Positions 37,672-45,393 are shown, counted from the stretch's first letter. The stretch is 64,000 nt of DNA from Prevotella sp. E13-27 (GCF_023217965.1 NZ_JALPSC010000002.1:1667356-1731355), one strand, 5' to 3'. Numbers and translations are program-made. The notes: generated by a model from the letters alone, not told the origin.

Positions 37672-38139
37672 TTACTGTTTGGCACCAGATTTTTTTCTGA
37701 TCGGAATATTGAATGTCTTTTCGGCCTCATCGATCATTACGTCCTTAGCGTGATTCATCCACTCAGACATCTTCAATGCTTCCGCCAGACGCTTGTTCTC
37801 TTCCCTGAGACGGATCAGTTCCTCGGCCTCCGTCTCCACTGCTTTCTGACTCTTCTTAGACATACTAGACGGATTTGGTTTGACTTCTGGAGTGCCTTCA
37901 CTTCTTCTAATAGGCACCTTTCCGTCTGCAAAGGTACGAATCCATCTGTAAATTGTCACCTTGTTGACACCAAAATTAGCACTTAGTTGACTAATTGGTA
38001 CATGATTTAACAGATGGGAACTGACTATCATCCGTTTTTCTTCCAATGTCTTCTGTCGTGTACTCACTCGCTTGTTAAACGCTAGTTCTTGTAACTTTAA
38101 ATCTTCTGTTTTCTCCATTTTAAAACGTTGTTTTTTCAT
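37672..38139 (-). CDS. IS3-family transposase OrfA (HTH protein)
   Basis: 155 aa. HTH_28-like DNA-binding domain (HLLNHVPISQLSANFGVNKV, TIYRWIRTF), then a leucine-zipper-like coiled coil (KAVETEAEELIRLREENKRL). The 3' end contains an A7 slippery run in the zero frame (37690-37696), after which -1 slippage enters the orfB frame. It binds the terminal repeats and contributes the N-terminus of OrfAB. Confidence 0.9.
   Translation of the reverse strand: MKKQRFKMEKTEDLKLQELAFNKRVSTRQKTLEEKRMIVSSHLLNHVPISQLSANFGVNKVTIYRWIRTFADGKVPIRRSEGTPEVKPNPSSMSKKSQKAVETEAEELIRLREENKRLAEALKMSEWMNHAKDVMIDEAEKTFNIPIRKKSGAKQ
37690..37696 (-). promoter_or_regulatory. Programmed -1 frameshift heptamer (A AAA AAA)
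   Basis: On the minus strand orfA codons read AGA AAA AAA TCT, giving a correctly phased A_AAA_AAA heptamer. A -1 slip continues IWCQTVKTLAAEKVKGQ into orfB. Confidence 0.8.
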
Positions 38140-38157
38140 TCAACGTTTTTCAGGGCA

Positions 38158-38281
38158 AGACGAAGCCTTTGCCACCCAGTCTTCGAGGCAGCCTTTTCCT
38201 TTCCCAGGAACTTATTCACTTATTGACTTCGTCGAAAACTCTCACGTTCGGCAATATTTGAGCAAGCTCACATTGCGCTCA
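38158..38281. other. Non-coding segment between the IS and element 2
   Basis: No ORF. Contains one more pair of the element-2 octamers (TTATTCAC, TTATTGAC at about 38214-38229), separate from the arms, suggesting an older arm remnant. Confidence 0.4.
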
Positions 38282-38506
38282 CTTATTCACTTATTCAGTT
38301 ATTCACTTTGGACATTTAGGTTTTTCAAAAACCGAAAGGGATGGAGGGGATGAGGAAAGTGGATGAGGAGAGATGGTGGAGAAAAAAATATTGAAATAAT
38401 AATTTATATTATATATATTATATAATATATATAATATAAAATTTTTCGCTTCAAGTAATACTCAAAACACAGATGTCCAAAGTGAATAACTGAATAAGTG
38501 AATAAC
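38282..38506. repeat. Inverted-repeat element 2 with tandem-octamer arms
   Basis: Left arm 38282-38317: TTATTCAC, TTATTCAG, TTATTCAC then TTTGGACAT. Right arm 38471-38506 is its reverse complement, including the single variant middle octamer. The interior has a purine-rich stretch (GATGAGGAGAGATGGTGGAG), AAATA and an AT-only palindrome of about 36 bp closely similar to that of element 1. Just inside the right arm AACACAGATG matches AACACAAATG of element 1. No ORF. Confidence 0.85.
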
Positions 38507-38695
38507 CTACCCCATTCATACGGAAAAAGTTTACTCGCTCAACTGAGAAATGTTGACAACCTCCCCTGAGGTTGTTGACTCTTTTCCTAAGAACGTTGAC
38601 TTTTATACGGATATTATTTACTTCTGTTTTTTATGCATAAAAAAAATTCGAAAAAAAAATCAGCAAAGTATTCGTAAACCGCAATGGCGATGTAG
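38507..38695. other. Non-coding segment with a hairpin
   Basis: ACAACCTC/GAGGTTGT form a stem (about 38557-38576), with GTTGACT repeated nearby. Nothing else seen; AT-rich up to the -7 box. Confidence 0.4.
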
Positions 38696-38703
38696 TACCT
38701 TTG
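38696..38703 (+). promoter_or_regulatory. -7 box (TACCTTTG) of the smalltalk transcription unit
   Basis: TAnnTTTG match; the first repeat unit of array B starts 27 bp downstream, so the array would lie in the transcribed leader. Confidence 0.5.
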
Positions 38704-38730
38704 CAACATCATTCGAATGACACACAACGA

Positions 38731-38796
38731 GCGTTTAGAAAGAACGCACGCGGCGTTTAGAAAGAACACCGCCAGCAATCAGGAAGAACGCTCACG
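38731..38796. repeat. 22-bp periodic repeat array B (3 units)
   Basis: Units at 38731, 38753 and 38775: core GCGTTTAGAAAGAAC (third unit diverged to GCAATCAGGAAGAAC) plus seven variable bases. Same core and same period as array A at 18395-18477, 20 kb away. Confidence 0.85.
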
Positions 38797-38972
38797 AGAG
38801 ACCTCAAACTACTTAAACAACTTAAACCTTTAAACTATTAAACAACTTAAACCTTTTAAACCTTTAAACTTATTAAAAACTATGGGAACAATTACAATTA
38901 AGAAGTGTCAGAAAAGAACGCGAGAAAAAAATCCGTAAAATCCGTGAAATCCGTTGTTAAAAAAGAAAAGCT
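38797..38972 (+). other. Leader with TTAAAC-rich repeats and a tiny ORF
   Basis: Runs of CTTAAAC/TTTAAAC (38813-38875) give a low-complexity leader. An 18-codon ORF follows at 38882-38938 (MGTITIKKCQKRTREKNP). Then AATCCGTAAAATCCGTGAAA, an 'AATCCGTG' motif that I recall as widespread in Bacteroidetes intergenic DNA. Confidence 0.4.
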
Positions 38973-39065
38973 ATGAAGAACGAAACGTGGAAATATGTGT
39001 TGCAGACGCTCGCGGCGATACTTACCGCGATAGCAACAAGCCTCGGAGTGCAGAGCTGCATGTAA
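38973..39065 (+). CDS. Smalltalk protein
   Basis: 30 aa: MKNETWKYVLQTLAAILTAI then ATSLGVQSCM. It matches the Bacteroidales 'smalltalk' small-protein family (charged start, WK, one hydrophobic helix, conserved SCM end), as I remember it. Usually found downstream of an HU-like DNA-binding gene, which is absent here; the 18-codon ORF upstream could be its remnant. Function unknown; the helix suggests membrane association. It is too short for most gene finders. Confidence 0.75.
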   Translation: MKNETWKYVLQTLAAILTAIATSLGVQSCM

Positions 39066-39095
39066 AAAAAGGGGGGTCAATTTGACTCCCCTTCG
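39066..39095 (-). terminator. Terminator overlapping the ftsH 3' end
   Basis: Stem GGGGAGTCAA/TTGACCCCCC on the minus strand followed by a T7 run; the ftsH stop codon falls next to the stem. It separates ftsH from the convergent smalltalk gene. Confidence 0.75.
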
Positions 39096-41140
39096 TTATG
39101 TTCAGCATCATCTTGCTGTTTGGAATCTTGCTGTTTTGCTTCAAGCTCAAGCTGCTTGCCTCGTTCTTCGGCCATGCGCTCTGCATCGGCACGCATCTGA
39201 GCCTCAAGGAGCTCTTCGCTACGGCTTGTCCAGGGGCGCTTGCCAAAGATGCGCTCCACATCTTCAGCGAAGATCACCTCACGGTCTATGAGCAACTGAG
39301 CCAGCTGCGCATGACCTTCCTTATGCTCAGTGAGAATCTGCTTGGCACGGTCATACTGTTCGTTGATGAGCTTCAGCACCTCCTCGTCCATGATCTTCGC
39401 CGTTGTCTCAGAATAAGGACGCTGGAACTGGTACTCAGCATTGTTATAATAGCACACGTTTGGCAGCTTATCGCTCATGCCGGCATAGGCTATCATGCCA
39501 TAGGCCTGCTTCGTGGTACGCTCAAGGTCATTCATGGCACCAGTAGAGATTTGACCAATGAACAGTTCCTCTGCAGCTCGTCCGCCAAGGAGTGAGCACA
39601 TCTCATCGAGCATAGCCTCCTTAGTCTGGAGCACACGCTCCTCAGGGAGATACCACGCAGCGCCGAGAGCCTGTCCACGAGGTACGATGCTCACCTTCAC
39701 CAACGGATTGGCATACTCAGTGAACCAAGATATGGTGGCATGACCAGCCTCATGGATGGCGATAGAGCGCTTCTCTGCCTGTGTCATAACCTTTGTCTTC
39801 TTCTCCAGACCACCGATGATGCGATCTACGGCATCAAGGAAATCCTGCTTGCCAACAGTAGGACTATCGTGACGTGCAGCTATCAGAGCTGCCTCGTTAC
39901 ACACATTTGCAATGTCGGCACCAGAGAAGCCTGGAGTCTGACGTGCGAGGAAGTCCACATCGACAGTATTGTCAATCTTCAGGGGTTTCAGATGTACTCC
40001 AAAGACCTCCTTACGCTCGTTGAGATCAGGAAGGTCAACATGTATCTGACGATCGAAACGTCCTGCACGCAACAGGGCAGAGTCGAGCATGTCGGCACGG
40101 TTAGTAGCAGCAAGGATTATTACGCCGCTGTTAGTGCCGAAACCATCCATCTCAGTGAGAAGGGCGTTAAGAGTGTTCTCACGCTCATCGTTGCCACCCA
40201 TTGACGGATTCTTTGAGCGGGCACGTCCCACGGCATCAATCTCATCGATGAAGATGATACATGGTGACTTCTCTTTTGCCTGGGCGAAAAGGTCACGCAC
40301 ACGTGACGCACCAACGCCGACGAACATCTCAACGAAGTCGGAACCCGACATTGAGAAGAAAGGCACGCCTGCCTCGCCTGCCACAGCCTTTGCCAACAGA
40401 GTCTTACCTGTTCCTGGAGGGCCAACGAGCAGAGCGCCCTTGGGTATCTTACCACCAAGGTCGGTATATTTCTGAGGGTTCTTCAGGAACTCAACAATCT
40501 CCTGAACCTCCTGCTTGGCGCCTGCCTGACCAGCCACATCCTTAAACGTGATGCCAAGGTCGCCACCCTTCTCGTACATCTTTGCACGGCTCTTGCCAAC
40601 GCTGAAGATGCCACCACCGCCAAAGCCTGAGCCACCGCCACCCATGCGGCGCATGAGGAACATCCACACTCCTATTATGAGTAAGAAAGGGAACACGCTC
40701 CAAAACAGATTACTCAGGAATCCGTCGCCATGCTTTGCCTCATAGGTAACCTTGCCAGCGAACTTCTGCTCGGCACGCTTCTCCTCAACGAAAGTCTCGA
40801 ACTTATCAAGGCTTCCTATCTCAACAGAGATGTAAGGTTCTGTGCCCACCTGATCGGCACCTTGCTTGAAGATGTCGCGTATATGCTCTGGCTTCACATA
40901 CATCTTCACAACGCCCTGCGTCTTGTCAACGACAAGTTTCGACGCGTAGCCCTTATCCATGTATGTCTGGAAGTCAGTATAGCTCGTCTCAACACGGGGC
41001 GTAGGCTGTACAGGGCCTGTCTCACTGTTCACATACAATGCAATAAGTGCTACGATAGCCAGAATGAAAATCCAGCTGATGTTGAAACGCGGCATCTTTG
41101 GATCCTTATTGCCTTGGGGATTTTTCAAATTATTTTCCAT
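39077..41140 (-). CDS. ftsH: ATP-dependent zinc metalloprotease FtsH
   Basis: 687 aa. Membrane-bound AAA+ protease for quality control and LpxC/sigma-factor-type regulation in other bacteria. Two N-terminal TM helices ([36 protein letters not shown]) flank a periplasmic domain. Walker [14 protein letters not shown] near 243, pore motif [17 protein letters not shown] region [20 protein letters not shown], zinc site [10 protein letters not shown] near 465. The C-terminal tail is long and Q/E-rich. rsfS lies 8 bp upstream, so the pair is probably co-transcribed. Confidence 0.97.
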   Translation of the reverse strand: MENNLKNPQGNKDPKMPRFNISWIFILAIVALIALYVNSETGPVQPTPRVETSYTDFQTYMDKGYASKLVVDKTQGVVKMYVKPEHIRDIFKQGADQVGTEPYISVEIGSLDKFETFVEEKRAEQKFAGKVTYEAKHGDGFLSNLFWSVFPFLLIIGVWMFLMRRMGGGGSGFGGGGIFSVGKSRAKMYEKGGDLGITFKDVAGQAGAKQEVQEIVEFLKNPQKYTDLGGKIPKGALLVGPPGTGKTLLAKAVAGEAGVPFFSMSGSDFVEMFVGVGASRVRDLFAQAKEKSPCIIFIDEIDAVGRARSKNPSMGGNDERENTLNALLTEMDGFGTNSGVIILAATNRADMLDSALLRAGRFDRQIHVDLPDLNERKEVFGVHLKPLKIDNTVDVDFLARQTPGFSGADIANVCNEAALIAARHDSPTVGKQDFLDAVDRIIGGLEKKTKVMTQAEKRSIAIHEAGHATISWFTEYANPLVKVSIVPRGQALGAAWYLPEERVLQTKEAMLDEMCSLLGGRAAEELFIGQISTGAMNDLERTTKQAYGMIAYAGMSDKLPNVCYYNNAEYQFQRPYSETTAKIMDEEVLKLINEQYDRAKQILTEHKEGHAQLAQLLIDREVIFAEDVERIFGKRPWTSRSEELLEAQMRADAERMAEERGKQLELEAKQQDSKQQDDAEHNEGESN

Positions 41141-41148
41141 AGTAGAAA

Positions 41149-41490
41149 TTAGTCTAAGTCGGGTATATAGTTCAACTTTGCATCATCCCACAGATGCTCC
41201 AAGTCATAATACTCACGTACATCGGGCAGGAAGATGTGGACCAGCACATCGCCATAGTCCATTGCCACCCACTGGGCATTCTCGAGACCCACGACACGCG
41301 CAGGCTTCTCCTTCATGTCCTTGCGGGTCGTTTCAGCTATAGAGTCGGCAATCGCCTCCACCTGTGCTGGCGAGTTACCCTGACAAATGATGAAATAACG
41401 ACAGATTGTTCCGTCTATGCCGTCAAGATCGGCTACAACAATACCACTTCCTTTTTTCTCTTGTATTCCCTTAATAATTGTTTGAATCAT
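41149..41490 (-). CDS. rsfS: Ribosome silencing factor RsfS
   Basis: 113 aa, normal length. Binds L14 and blocks 50S-30S joining in poor conditions. Motifs: KKGSGIVVADLDGIDGTICR, YFIICQGNSPAQVEAIADSI, GLENAQWVAMDYGDVLVHIF and the end PDVREYYDLEHLWDDAKLNY. First of an rsfS-ftsH pair. Confidence 0.95.
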   Translation of the reverse strand: MIQTIIKGIQEKKGSGIVVADLDGIDGTICRYFIICQGNSPAQVEAIADSIAETTRKDMKEKPARVVGLENAQWVAMDYGDVLVHIFLPDVREYYDLEHLWDDAKLNYIPDLD

Positions 41491-41628
41491 ATTTACTGAT
41501 TGTTCAAGTCATATATAAATTAGGTGCAAAGATAGTCAGTTTTATTGTAAATCGCCTCCATCAGACACTTTTTTTGAGAATTTTTATAAAAAAGTGCCGA
41601 AAAAGTTTGGTAGTTTATGAAAAAGTAG

Positions 41629-41636
41629 TACCTTTG
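41629..41636 (+). promoter_or_regulatory. -7 box (TACCTTTG) for tRNA-Gln
   Basis: TTTG lies 19 bp upstream at -33; the tRNA starts 42 bp downstream. Confidence 0.65.
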
Positions 41637-41677
41637 CATCCGCAAAACGGAAACAACCGCATTTGCAACCACAGAAT

Positions 41678-41748
41678 TGGGGTATGGTGTAATGGTAACA
41701 CTGCAGATTCTGGTCCTGCCTTTCCTGGTTCGAGTCCGGGTACCCCAA
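41678..41748 (+). tRNA. tRNA-Gln (anticodon CTG), integration target
   Basis: Acceptor TGGGGTA/TACCCCA; D arm GGTGTAATGGTAACAC; anticodon loop TTCTGGT giving CTG; stem GCAGA/CCTGC with an A-C mismatch at the loop-closing pair; T arm CCTGGTTCGAGTCCGGG-type. The 3' end is shared with the 17-bp attachment core, so the tRNA stays intact after integration. Confidence 0.93.
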
Positions 41749-41750
41749 CA
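41734..41750 (+). other. attL core
   Basis: GTCCGGGTACCCCAACA, spanning the T-arm/acceptor end of tRNA-Gln; identical to 63976-63992. Confidence 0.92.
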
Positions 41751-41754
41751 GACT

Positions 41755-41792
41755 AATCCGCTAAGTCACTGAAAATCAGTACTTAGCGGATT
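41755..41792 (+). terminator. Near-perfect palindrome just inside attL, likely terminator
   Basis: AATCCGCTAAGT pairs with ACTTAGCGGATT around an inner ACTGA/TCAGT stem and AAA loop; followed by TCTTTTAT. It lies 7 bp after the tRNA and would end its transcript with element-supplied DNA. Confidence 0.75.
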
Positions 41793-41806
41793 TCTTTTAT
41801 CCTAAA

Positions 41807-41831
41807 TTGGCGTGTTTTTGGCGTGATAATT
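41807..41831 (+). repeat. Left arm-type 25-bp direct repeat
   Basis: Two GGCGTG hexamers 5 bp apart followed by ATAATT; identical to 63832-63856. A further TTGGCGTT lies at 41838. Likely integrase arm-binding sites. Confidence 0.8.
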
Positions 41832-41897
41832 ATTGTTTTGGCGTTCCTTGACTCCTAATTTTGCAGTTTGCAATCTCAGAGTTTGCAGATAGAGGCT

Positions 41898-42569
41898 TTA
41901 GTATTTGGGGATTCTATATTCTCTGAGATTGAGCCAGACCATTAAGCCTATTGAACAAACAAAGAACAATAACACTAATAATGGAAACCACAGTCTCTCC
42001 CATAACTCATCCCATAGGCATCTGTTGAATGCAGCATATATGGCATAGCCTACACTGGTAATTGCCATTATAATCATTGCCCAGAAGTTCCACCAAGAAA
42101 GATAGATACCCTTGTTGTTAAGCACCTTCTTTAATTCCTCAGTCTTCTTGTCACATGTTCCAGTGAGTGATTTCATCGAAGATACGGTTTGCTTGTCTAT
42201 GTCCTCTTTTACTTTCTGTCCTGCCTCTCCTACTGTCGTAGCAACATGTTTGTTGATTGTTATAGGAAGGGCAGACAACAGATTCTTGTCATCTTCAGAA
42301 AGACTTACTTTTATATCCTTGCAGCCTTCCAGACGTTTCACAAGCCTTTCCATAGTCTCTAAAATCTTAGCGTTCTGCTCTTGCTGTCTGTCAAAATTCC
42401 GTTGTATCTGTAGGATTTTCTCCAGATAGTCAGCACTAAACGTTGATTCTCCCCCGATAGGAGCTGGTACGTTCTCATTTTGAGACGTACCAGCTACAGT
42501 CATATTCTCCTTTTCTTCCTGCCCCTCTACATTGTCGAACAGGCTTTCTGCATCTTTATATTTTTTCAT
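41898..42569 (-). CDS. Coiled-coil protein with two membrane helices
   Basis: About 223 aa from MKKYKDAESLF; an in-frame ATG 18 bp upstream is possible. Residues about 55-140 are predicted coiled coil (LEKILQIQRNFDRQQEQNAK, ILETMERLVKRLEGC). Then come two TM helices near the C-terminus (WWNFWAMIIMAITSVGYAIY and WFPLLVLLFFVCSIGLMVWL). It follows the relaxase gene by 36 bp. Similar proteins accompany relaxases in Bacteroidales mobilizable elements and may help mating-pair or relaxosome docking; that role is inferred from context only. Confidence 0.7.
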   Translation of the reverse strand: MKKYKDAESLFDNVEGQEEKENMTVAGTSQNENVPAPIGGESTFSADYLEKILQIQRNFDRQQEQNAKILETMERLVKRLEGCKDIKVSLSEDDKNLLSALPITINKHVATTVGEAGQKVKEDIDKQTVSSMKSLTGTCDKKTEELKKVLNNKGIYLSWWNFWAMIIMAITSVGYAIYAAFNRCLWDELWERLWFPLLVLLFFVCSIGLMVWLNLREYRIPKY

Positions 42570-42605
42570 TACATTATATATTTGCACTTTTACATAATTA
42601 TATTA

Positions 42606-43862
42606 TTATCTTCCATAACCATGACGAATGACCTTGTGCGGACAACTGTGGGCTACGGCCTTGGCGATACGCATGGCACGCAGCAATTCATCGTCGTCGT
42701 CCTTCTTCTTGTGAGGCAGGTCATTGTTGCTTCCACCGCAACAGCCTGAAGAATAGCCAGAGCCACCTGGGACACTCATCAGTTCAAAGAATACGAAGAG
42801 CGAAGTCTCTATTACTTCTTCGAGCACAAACTCAAACTCGTCTTCGAGTGCCTTGAAGGAACTGCACATGGCATCAACGAGATTCTCAGAGACGTCAAAG
42901 GTGAAGTGCTCAGGCTCTTTGCCATCAGCAATACTGCGGTCAAACTCAAAATGCTCCTTCTTAGTATCAGGACTTACAGGCTCACAAACAAAGTGATGGC
43001 GTTCTGCGTACTCGATCCTGGCTTTTTGCTCATCGGCTTTCCTTTTGGCCGTTTCAGCTTCCATGTCCTTGTGCAACTGCCTCCAAGTCGCCTCTATTCT
43101 ACTAGCCGTCAGCTGTCGGCCAATCTCTGAGGCGTTATATTTTGAGTTACCCCGTTTGATTCTATAGCCCACGACCTCGCCATTACTATCCTTTTTGAGT
43201 TCGGCAGAATAGCCACGTTCCTTTATCTTCTGGAGAAATACATTCCAATCGAACCGATTCATATTTCTCAGAATATCATAGAGGGCATCTTTAATCTCAG
43301 TCTTGTGTTCCGCGCTGATCTCCTGCGACTGCTTCCAGCCCAGGCTTTGGTTAATGCTGTTTGCAGCCATTGTTGCCTTCAATCCTATAAGATTGGTGTC
43401 ATTGATCTTTCCGTCGATGGTAAAGCGCGACACCATAAAATGCAGATGTAGAATCCCACTCTTGGCATCATGGTGCAGCATGGCAATCCATTTGCTATGC
43501 GCCAAGTCCATCCGTTTCGACGACACTTTTCCATTCTTATCCCTAAACTCAATCTTATCCATTTCTTCAATGAATCGATGTGCAAACCACTTCCATTGCT
43601 CCAGCGTCCAGCCCTTCGACTCATCCTTAGTGGGCGACACCTCCATTGCTATCAGATTTCTGCTCACGGCTTTGCCTTTGGCAATATAGTTCTCCCCGGC
43701 ATACTTGAACTGCATCCAAATATTGTCCAGATCATCATCCGTTACAGTAGCGGTCATATCTCCCGCCATGTTTTCACAGCAGACGAACTCCGCATCCTTT
43801 TTCAGTGTGGCATACGTCGTATAGGCGTTGCCGTGCGCCACGGCTCTTGCTCTTGCTATCAT
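42606..43862 (-). CDS. MOB-type relaxase (mobilization protein)
   Basis: 418 aa. Relaxase/mobilization nuclease with the HUH metal motif LHLHFMVSRF near residue 140 and an N-terminal segment containing candidate catalytic tyrosines (NAYTTYATLKKD). It nicks one strand at oriT and pilots it to the recipient. The central part ends in QLTASRIEATWRQLHKDMEA; the tail is low-complexity with a GGSGYSSGCCGGSNN run and DDDD. It starts 3 bp after the RHH accessory gene, in one operon reading away from the candidate oriT. The exact MOB family (P-like) is uncertain. Confidence 0.88.
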   Translation of the reverse strand: MIARARAVAHGNAYTTYATLKKDAEFVCCENMAGDMTATVTDDDLDNIWMQFKYAGENYIAKGKAVSRNLIAMEVSPTKDESKGWTLEQWKWFAHRFIEEMDKIEFRDKNGKVSSKRMDLAHSKWIAMLHHDAKSGILHLHFMVSRFTIDGKINDTNLIGLKATMAANSINQSLGWKQSQEISAEHKTEIKDALYDILRNMNRFDWNVFLQKIKERGYSAELKKDSNGEVVGYRIKRGNSKYNASEIGRQLTASRIEATWRQLHKDMEAETAKRKADEQKARIEYAERHHFVCEPVSPDTKKEHFEFDRSIADGKEPEHFTFDVSENLVDAMCSSFKALEDEFEFVLEEVIETSLFVFFELMSVPGGSGYSSGCCGGSNNDLPHKKKDDDDELLRAMRIAKAVAHSCPHKVIRHGYGR

Positions 43863-43865
43863 CGC

Positions 43866-44267
43866 TTACCCCCTTTCTATCTTTTTGTCGAGAAACTCAA
43901 TCATCGGGAACAGTCTCTTCCACCATTGCTGAATCACGGGCATCGACCTGAGAAACTCCTTCCGTTCCTCACTCCCCATTTTGAGTCCCTTGATGTTGTT
44001 GATAAAATTCACGATGTCCTTACGGGCAGCAAACAGCTCGTCCCGGAACAATGTGTCAGGCACACTTGGTTTGTAGTTCATCAGAACCTTCCGGCAATAC
44101 TCACTAAAGTTCATCCGGCACTTCCTTGCATTGTTCGCAATGTACTTCTCTTCCTTGTCCGACAGTCTCAAAGCCCTCGGCTTCCTAACCGTCGAATTCT
44201 CCATTTCTGACTTGCGCGGTCTTCCCCTGCGCCTCATAATTCTCTTTTCGTTGGTGCTATCCTGCAT
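43866..44267 (-). CDS. MobC-like RHH mobilization accessory protein
   Basis: 133 aa. Basic N-terminus (RRRGRPRKSEMENSTVRKPR), then the ribbon-helix-helix pattern of MobC-family proteins (RALRLSDKEEKYIANNARKC, RMNFSEYCRKVLMNY). The C-terminal helices include EERKEFLRSMPVIQQWWKRL. Such proteins bind oriT and help the relaxase open it. First gene of the mob operon; -7 box at 44414-44421. Confidence 0.85.
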   Translation of the reverse strand: MQDSTNEKRIMRRRGRPRKSEMENSTVRKPRALRLSDKEEKYIANNARKCRMNFSEYCRKVLMNYKPSVPDTLFRDELFAARKDIVNFINNIKGLKMGSEERKEFLRSMPVIQQWWKRLFPMIEFLDKKIERG

Positions 44268-44282
44268 AATTAAAAACGATTA

Positions 44283-44405
44283 ATGTTCAACATAAGAGGT
44301 GCGAGCCAGCGAGTACTCAGCCATCAACACTTGTCGCCAAGTGTTCAAGAGTTTTTCGTATCACGAAAAAACCTCTTGCTAACTTACGTCACGTTTCGAC
44401 ACCTC
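44283..44405. other. Candidate oriT
   Basis: Directly upstream of the mob operon: AACACTTG/CAAGTGTT hairpin (44318-44337) and TTTTTCGT/ACGAAAAA hairpin (44352-44370), flanked by AAGAGGTG and CACCTC-type sequences. Hairpins at this position match oriT organisation; the nick site cannot be fixed by eye. Confidence 0.55.
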
Positions 44406-44413
44406 CGACAGCA

Positions 44414-44421
44414 CAAAGGTA
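44414..44421 (-). promoter_or_regulatory. -7 box (TACCTTTG) for the mob operon
   Basis: Minus-strand TAnnTTTG match 147 bp before the MobC-like start; the candidate oriT lies in the leader. Confidence 0.5.
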
Positions 44422-44799
44422 GGGAGAATAAATCATATTGCCAAGAAATTGGATCACTATTTCTTAGCTGAGAATGTGTTTTTATTTGCTGATTTTCAGT
44501 TAGTTAAAGTTCAGTTTAATACAGTTAGCCTATTATGAGATTCTTTTTTCACAGTTGCGTAAAAGACGATATCATTTAGAGGCTAACAACTTCTTCGCAT
44601 AACTCACTGACAGCCTTTCGGTGGGTGATGAAAAGCATAGTCTTTTGCGGGTATGGCTTGTCAGATCCATGTTTGCCAAAATTAGCGTTGCTTAAAGCAT
44701 TTCGGCTGCAAAGTTACAAAATTTTCCCGACATATAGCACGCCTTAACGATAAAAGATGACCTGAAGGGGTTGAAGTCAGTAGCCAAGGTCCTTATGTT
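44422..44799. other. Mostly non-coding gap, possible small remnant
   Basis: AT-rich. On the minus strand a -7-like box (TAACTTTG, 44709-44716) precedes a short frame ending near 44581 that contains SDKPYPQKTMLFITHRKAV then SELCEEVVSL. It has no good start at its 5' end and could be a gene remnant. Nothing else seen. Confidence 0.3.
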
Positions 44800-45129
44800 G
44801 TGGAAGATGGCTTCTTCGTGAAGACCGATGAGAAGTGGGAGAAGGTGAGGTATGACGAGATTCTGTGGGTGAGAGCCTTCGAGAATGGGAGTGTCATGTT
44901 CCTTACTGATGAGAGAAGCCTGATGGTAAACCATCGGCTGTGGCGGATTGAAGAGATGCTGACAGAGCATCCGAATTTCGTGCGCATCAACAGGTCGGAG
45001 ATTGTTAATCTGGATGCTGTTGACGGCTTTGAAGGTAACTGCTACTACATCGGGAAGAATCCGCTCTATGCCACTGGTGACTACCGTCAGCGTATGGAAG
45101 GAGTGTTCATCAAGGCAAAGCAGCAATGA
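44800..45129 (+). CDS. Stand-alone LytTR DNA-binding domain protein
   Basis: 109 aa from a GTG at 44800; the frame is open to 44761 without a better start (PEGVEVSSQGPYVVEDGF), so it may be a 5'-truncated response regulator. LytTR motifs: YDEILWVRAFENGSVMFLTD, RLWRIEEMLTEHPNFVRINR, SEIVNLDAVDGFE and an end like LYATGDYRQRMEGVFIK. No receiver domain. LytTR proteins bind direct repeats upstream of target promoters; here it faces the 3' end of the fimbrial operon. Confidence 0.7.
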   Translation: MEDGFFVKTDEKWEKVRYDEILWVRAFENGSVMFLTDERSLMVNHRLWRIEEMLTEHPNFVRINRSEIVNLDAVDGFEGNCYYIGKNPLYATGDYRQRMEGVFIKAKQQ

Positions 45130-45343
45130 CGTAAAGATACGGAAAAGCCGCCCGAGAGTACTCATGAAGAAGCTCTCGGACGGCTTGGCCGTACTTGCAG
45201 TAGACACTGGATGTAGGGGTTACTCCCACATCACTTTGAGTCATTGCCCTTATTTCCTGAAAGAACAATTTCGTCAGGAAATAATTGTGCTTGCAAGTTG
45301 TGTTTGTACATAGGTTCAAAGAACGCTATTTCCTTCTGTAGAT
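45130..45343. other. Gap with hairpins after the LytTR gene
   Basis: Stems GCCGCCCGAGAG/CTCTCGGACGGC (45147-45184) and ATTTCCTGA/TCAGGAAAT (45252-45282); no T run after the first. No convincing ORF. Confidence 0.4.
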
Positions 45344-45393
45344 AAAAAGGAGGGCGGAGCCGTCCGCCGTGGCTTTCGGTGCCGTCCTCCTTG
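45344..45393 (-). terminator. Likely terminator of the fimbrial operon
   Basis: On the minus strand AAGGAGG and CCTCCTT close a branched stem containing a GGCGGA/TCCGCC hairpin, followed by a T run. It is about 90 bp beyond the last fimbrial stop. Confidence 0.6.

Larger units (their letters stand above)
36551..38157 (-). mobile_element. IS3-family insertion sequence (IS150-like)
   Basis: About 1.6 kb with imperfect terminal inverted repeats: left TACCCTAGAAAAAGTTGAAT, right (reverse complement) TGCCCTGAAAAACGTTGAAT. It carries orfA and orfB on the minus strand in overlapping frames. Near the left end the motif GTTGAAT recurs four times (36566, 36590, 36637, 36670), mixed with TTAACCCT, which looks like subterminal transposase-binding repeats. 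No convincing target-site duplication is seen next to the proposed ends, which are accurate only to a few bases. Confidence 0.88.

Noticed and set aside
36366..38506. Large stem-loops as ordinary terminators
   Set aside because: Loops exceed 90 bp, the arms are tandem repeats and no T run follows; they do not fit rho-independent termination.
38898..39080. 60-codon minus-strand ORF containing TDFTDFTDF
   Set aside because: An artefact of the AATCCGTG-type repeat read in antisense; the smalltalk gene lies on the plus strand.
44692..45207. 171-codon minus-strand ORF over the LytTR gene
   Set aside because: The plus-strand frame has a clear LytTR domain; the minus-strand translation has none.
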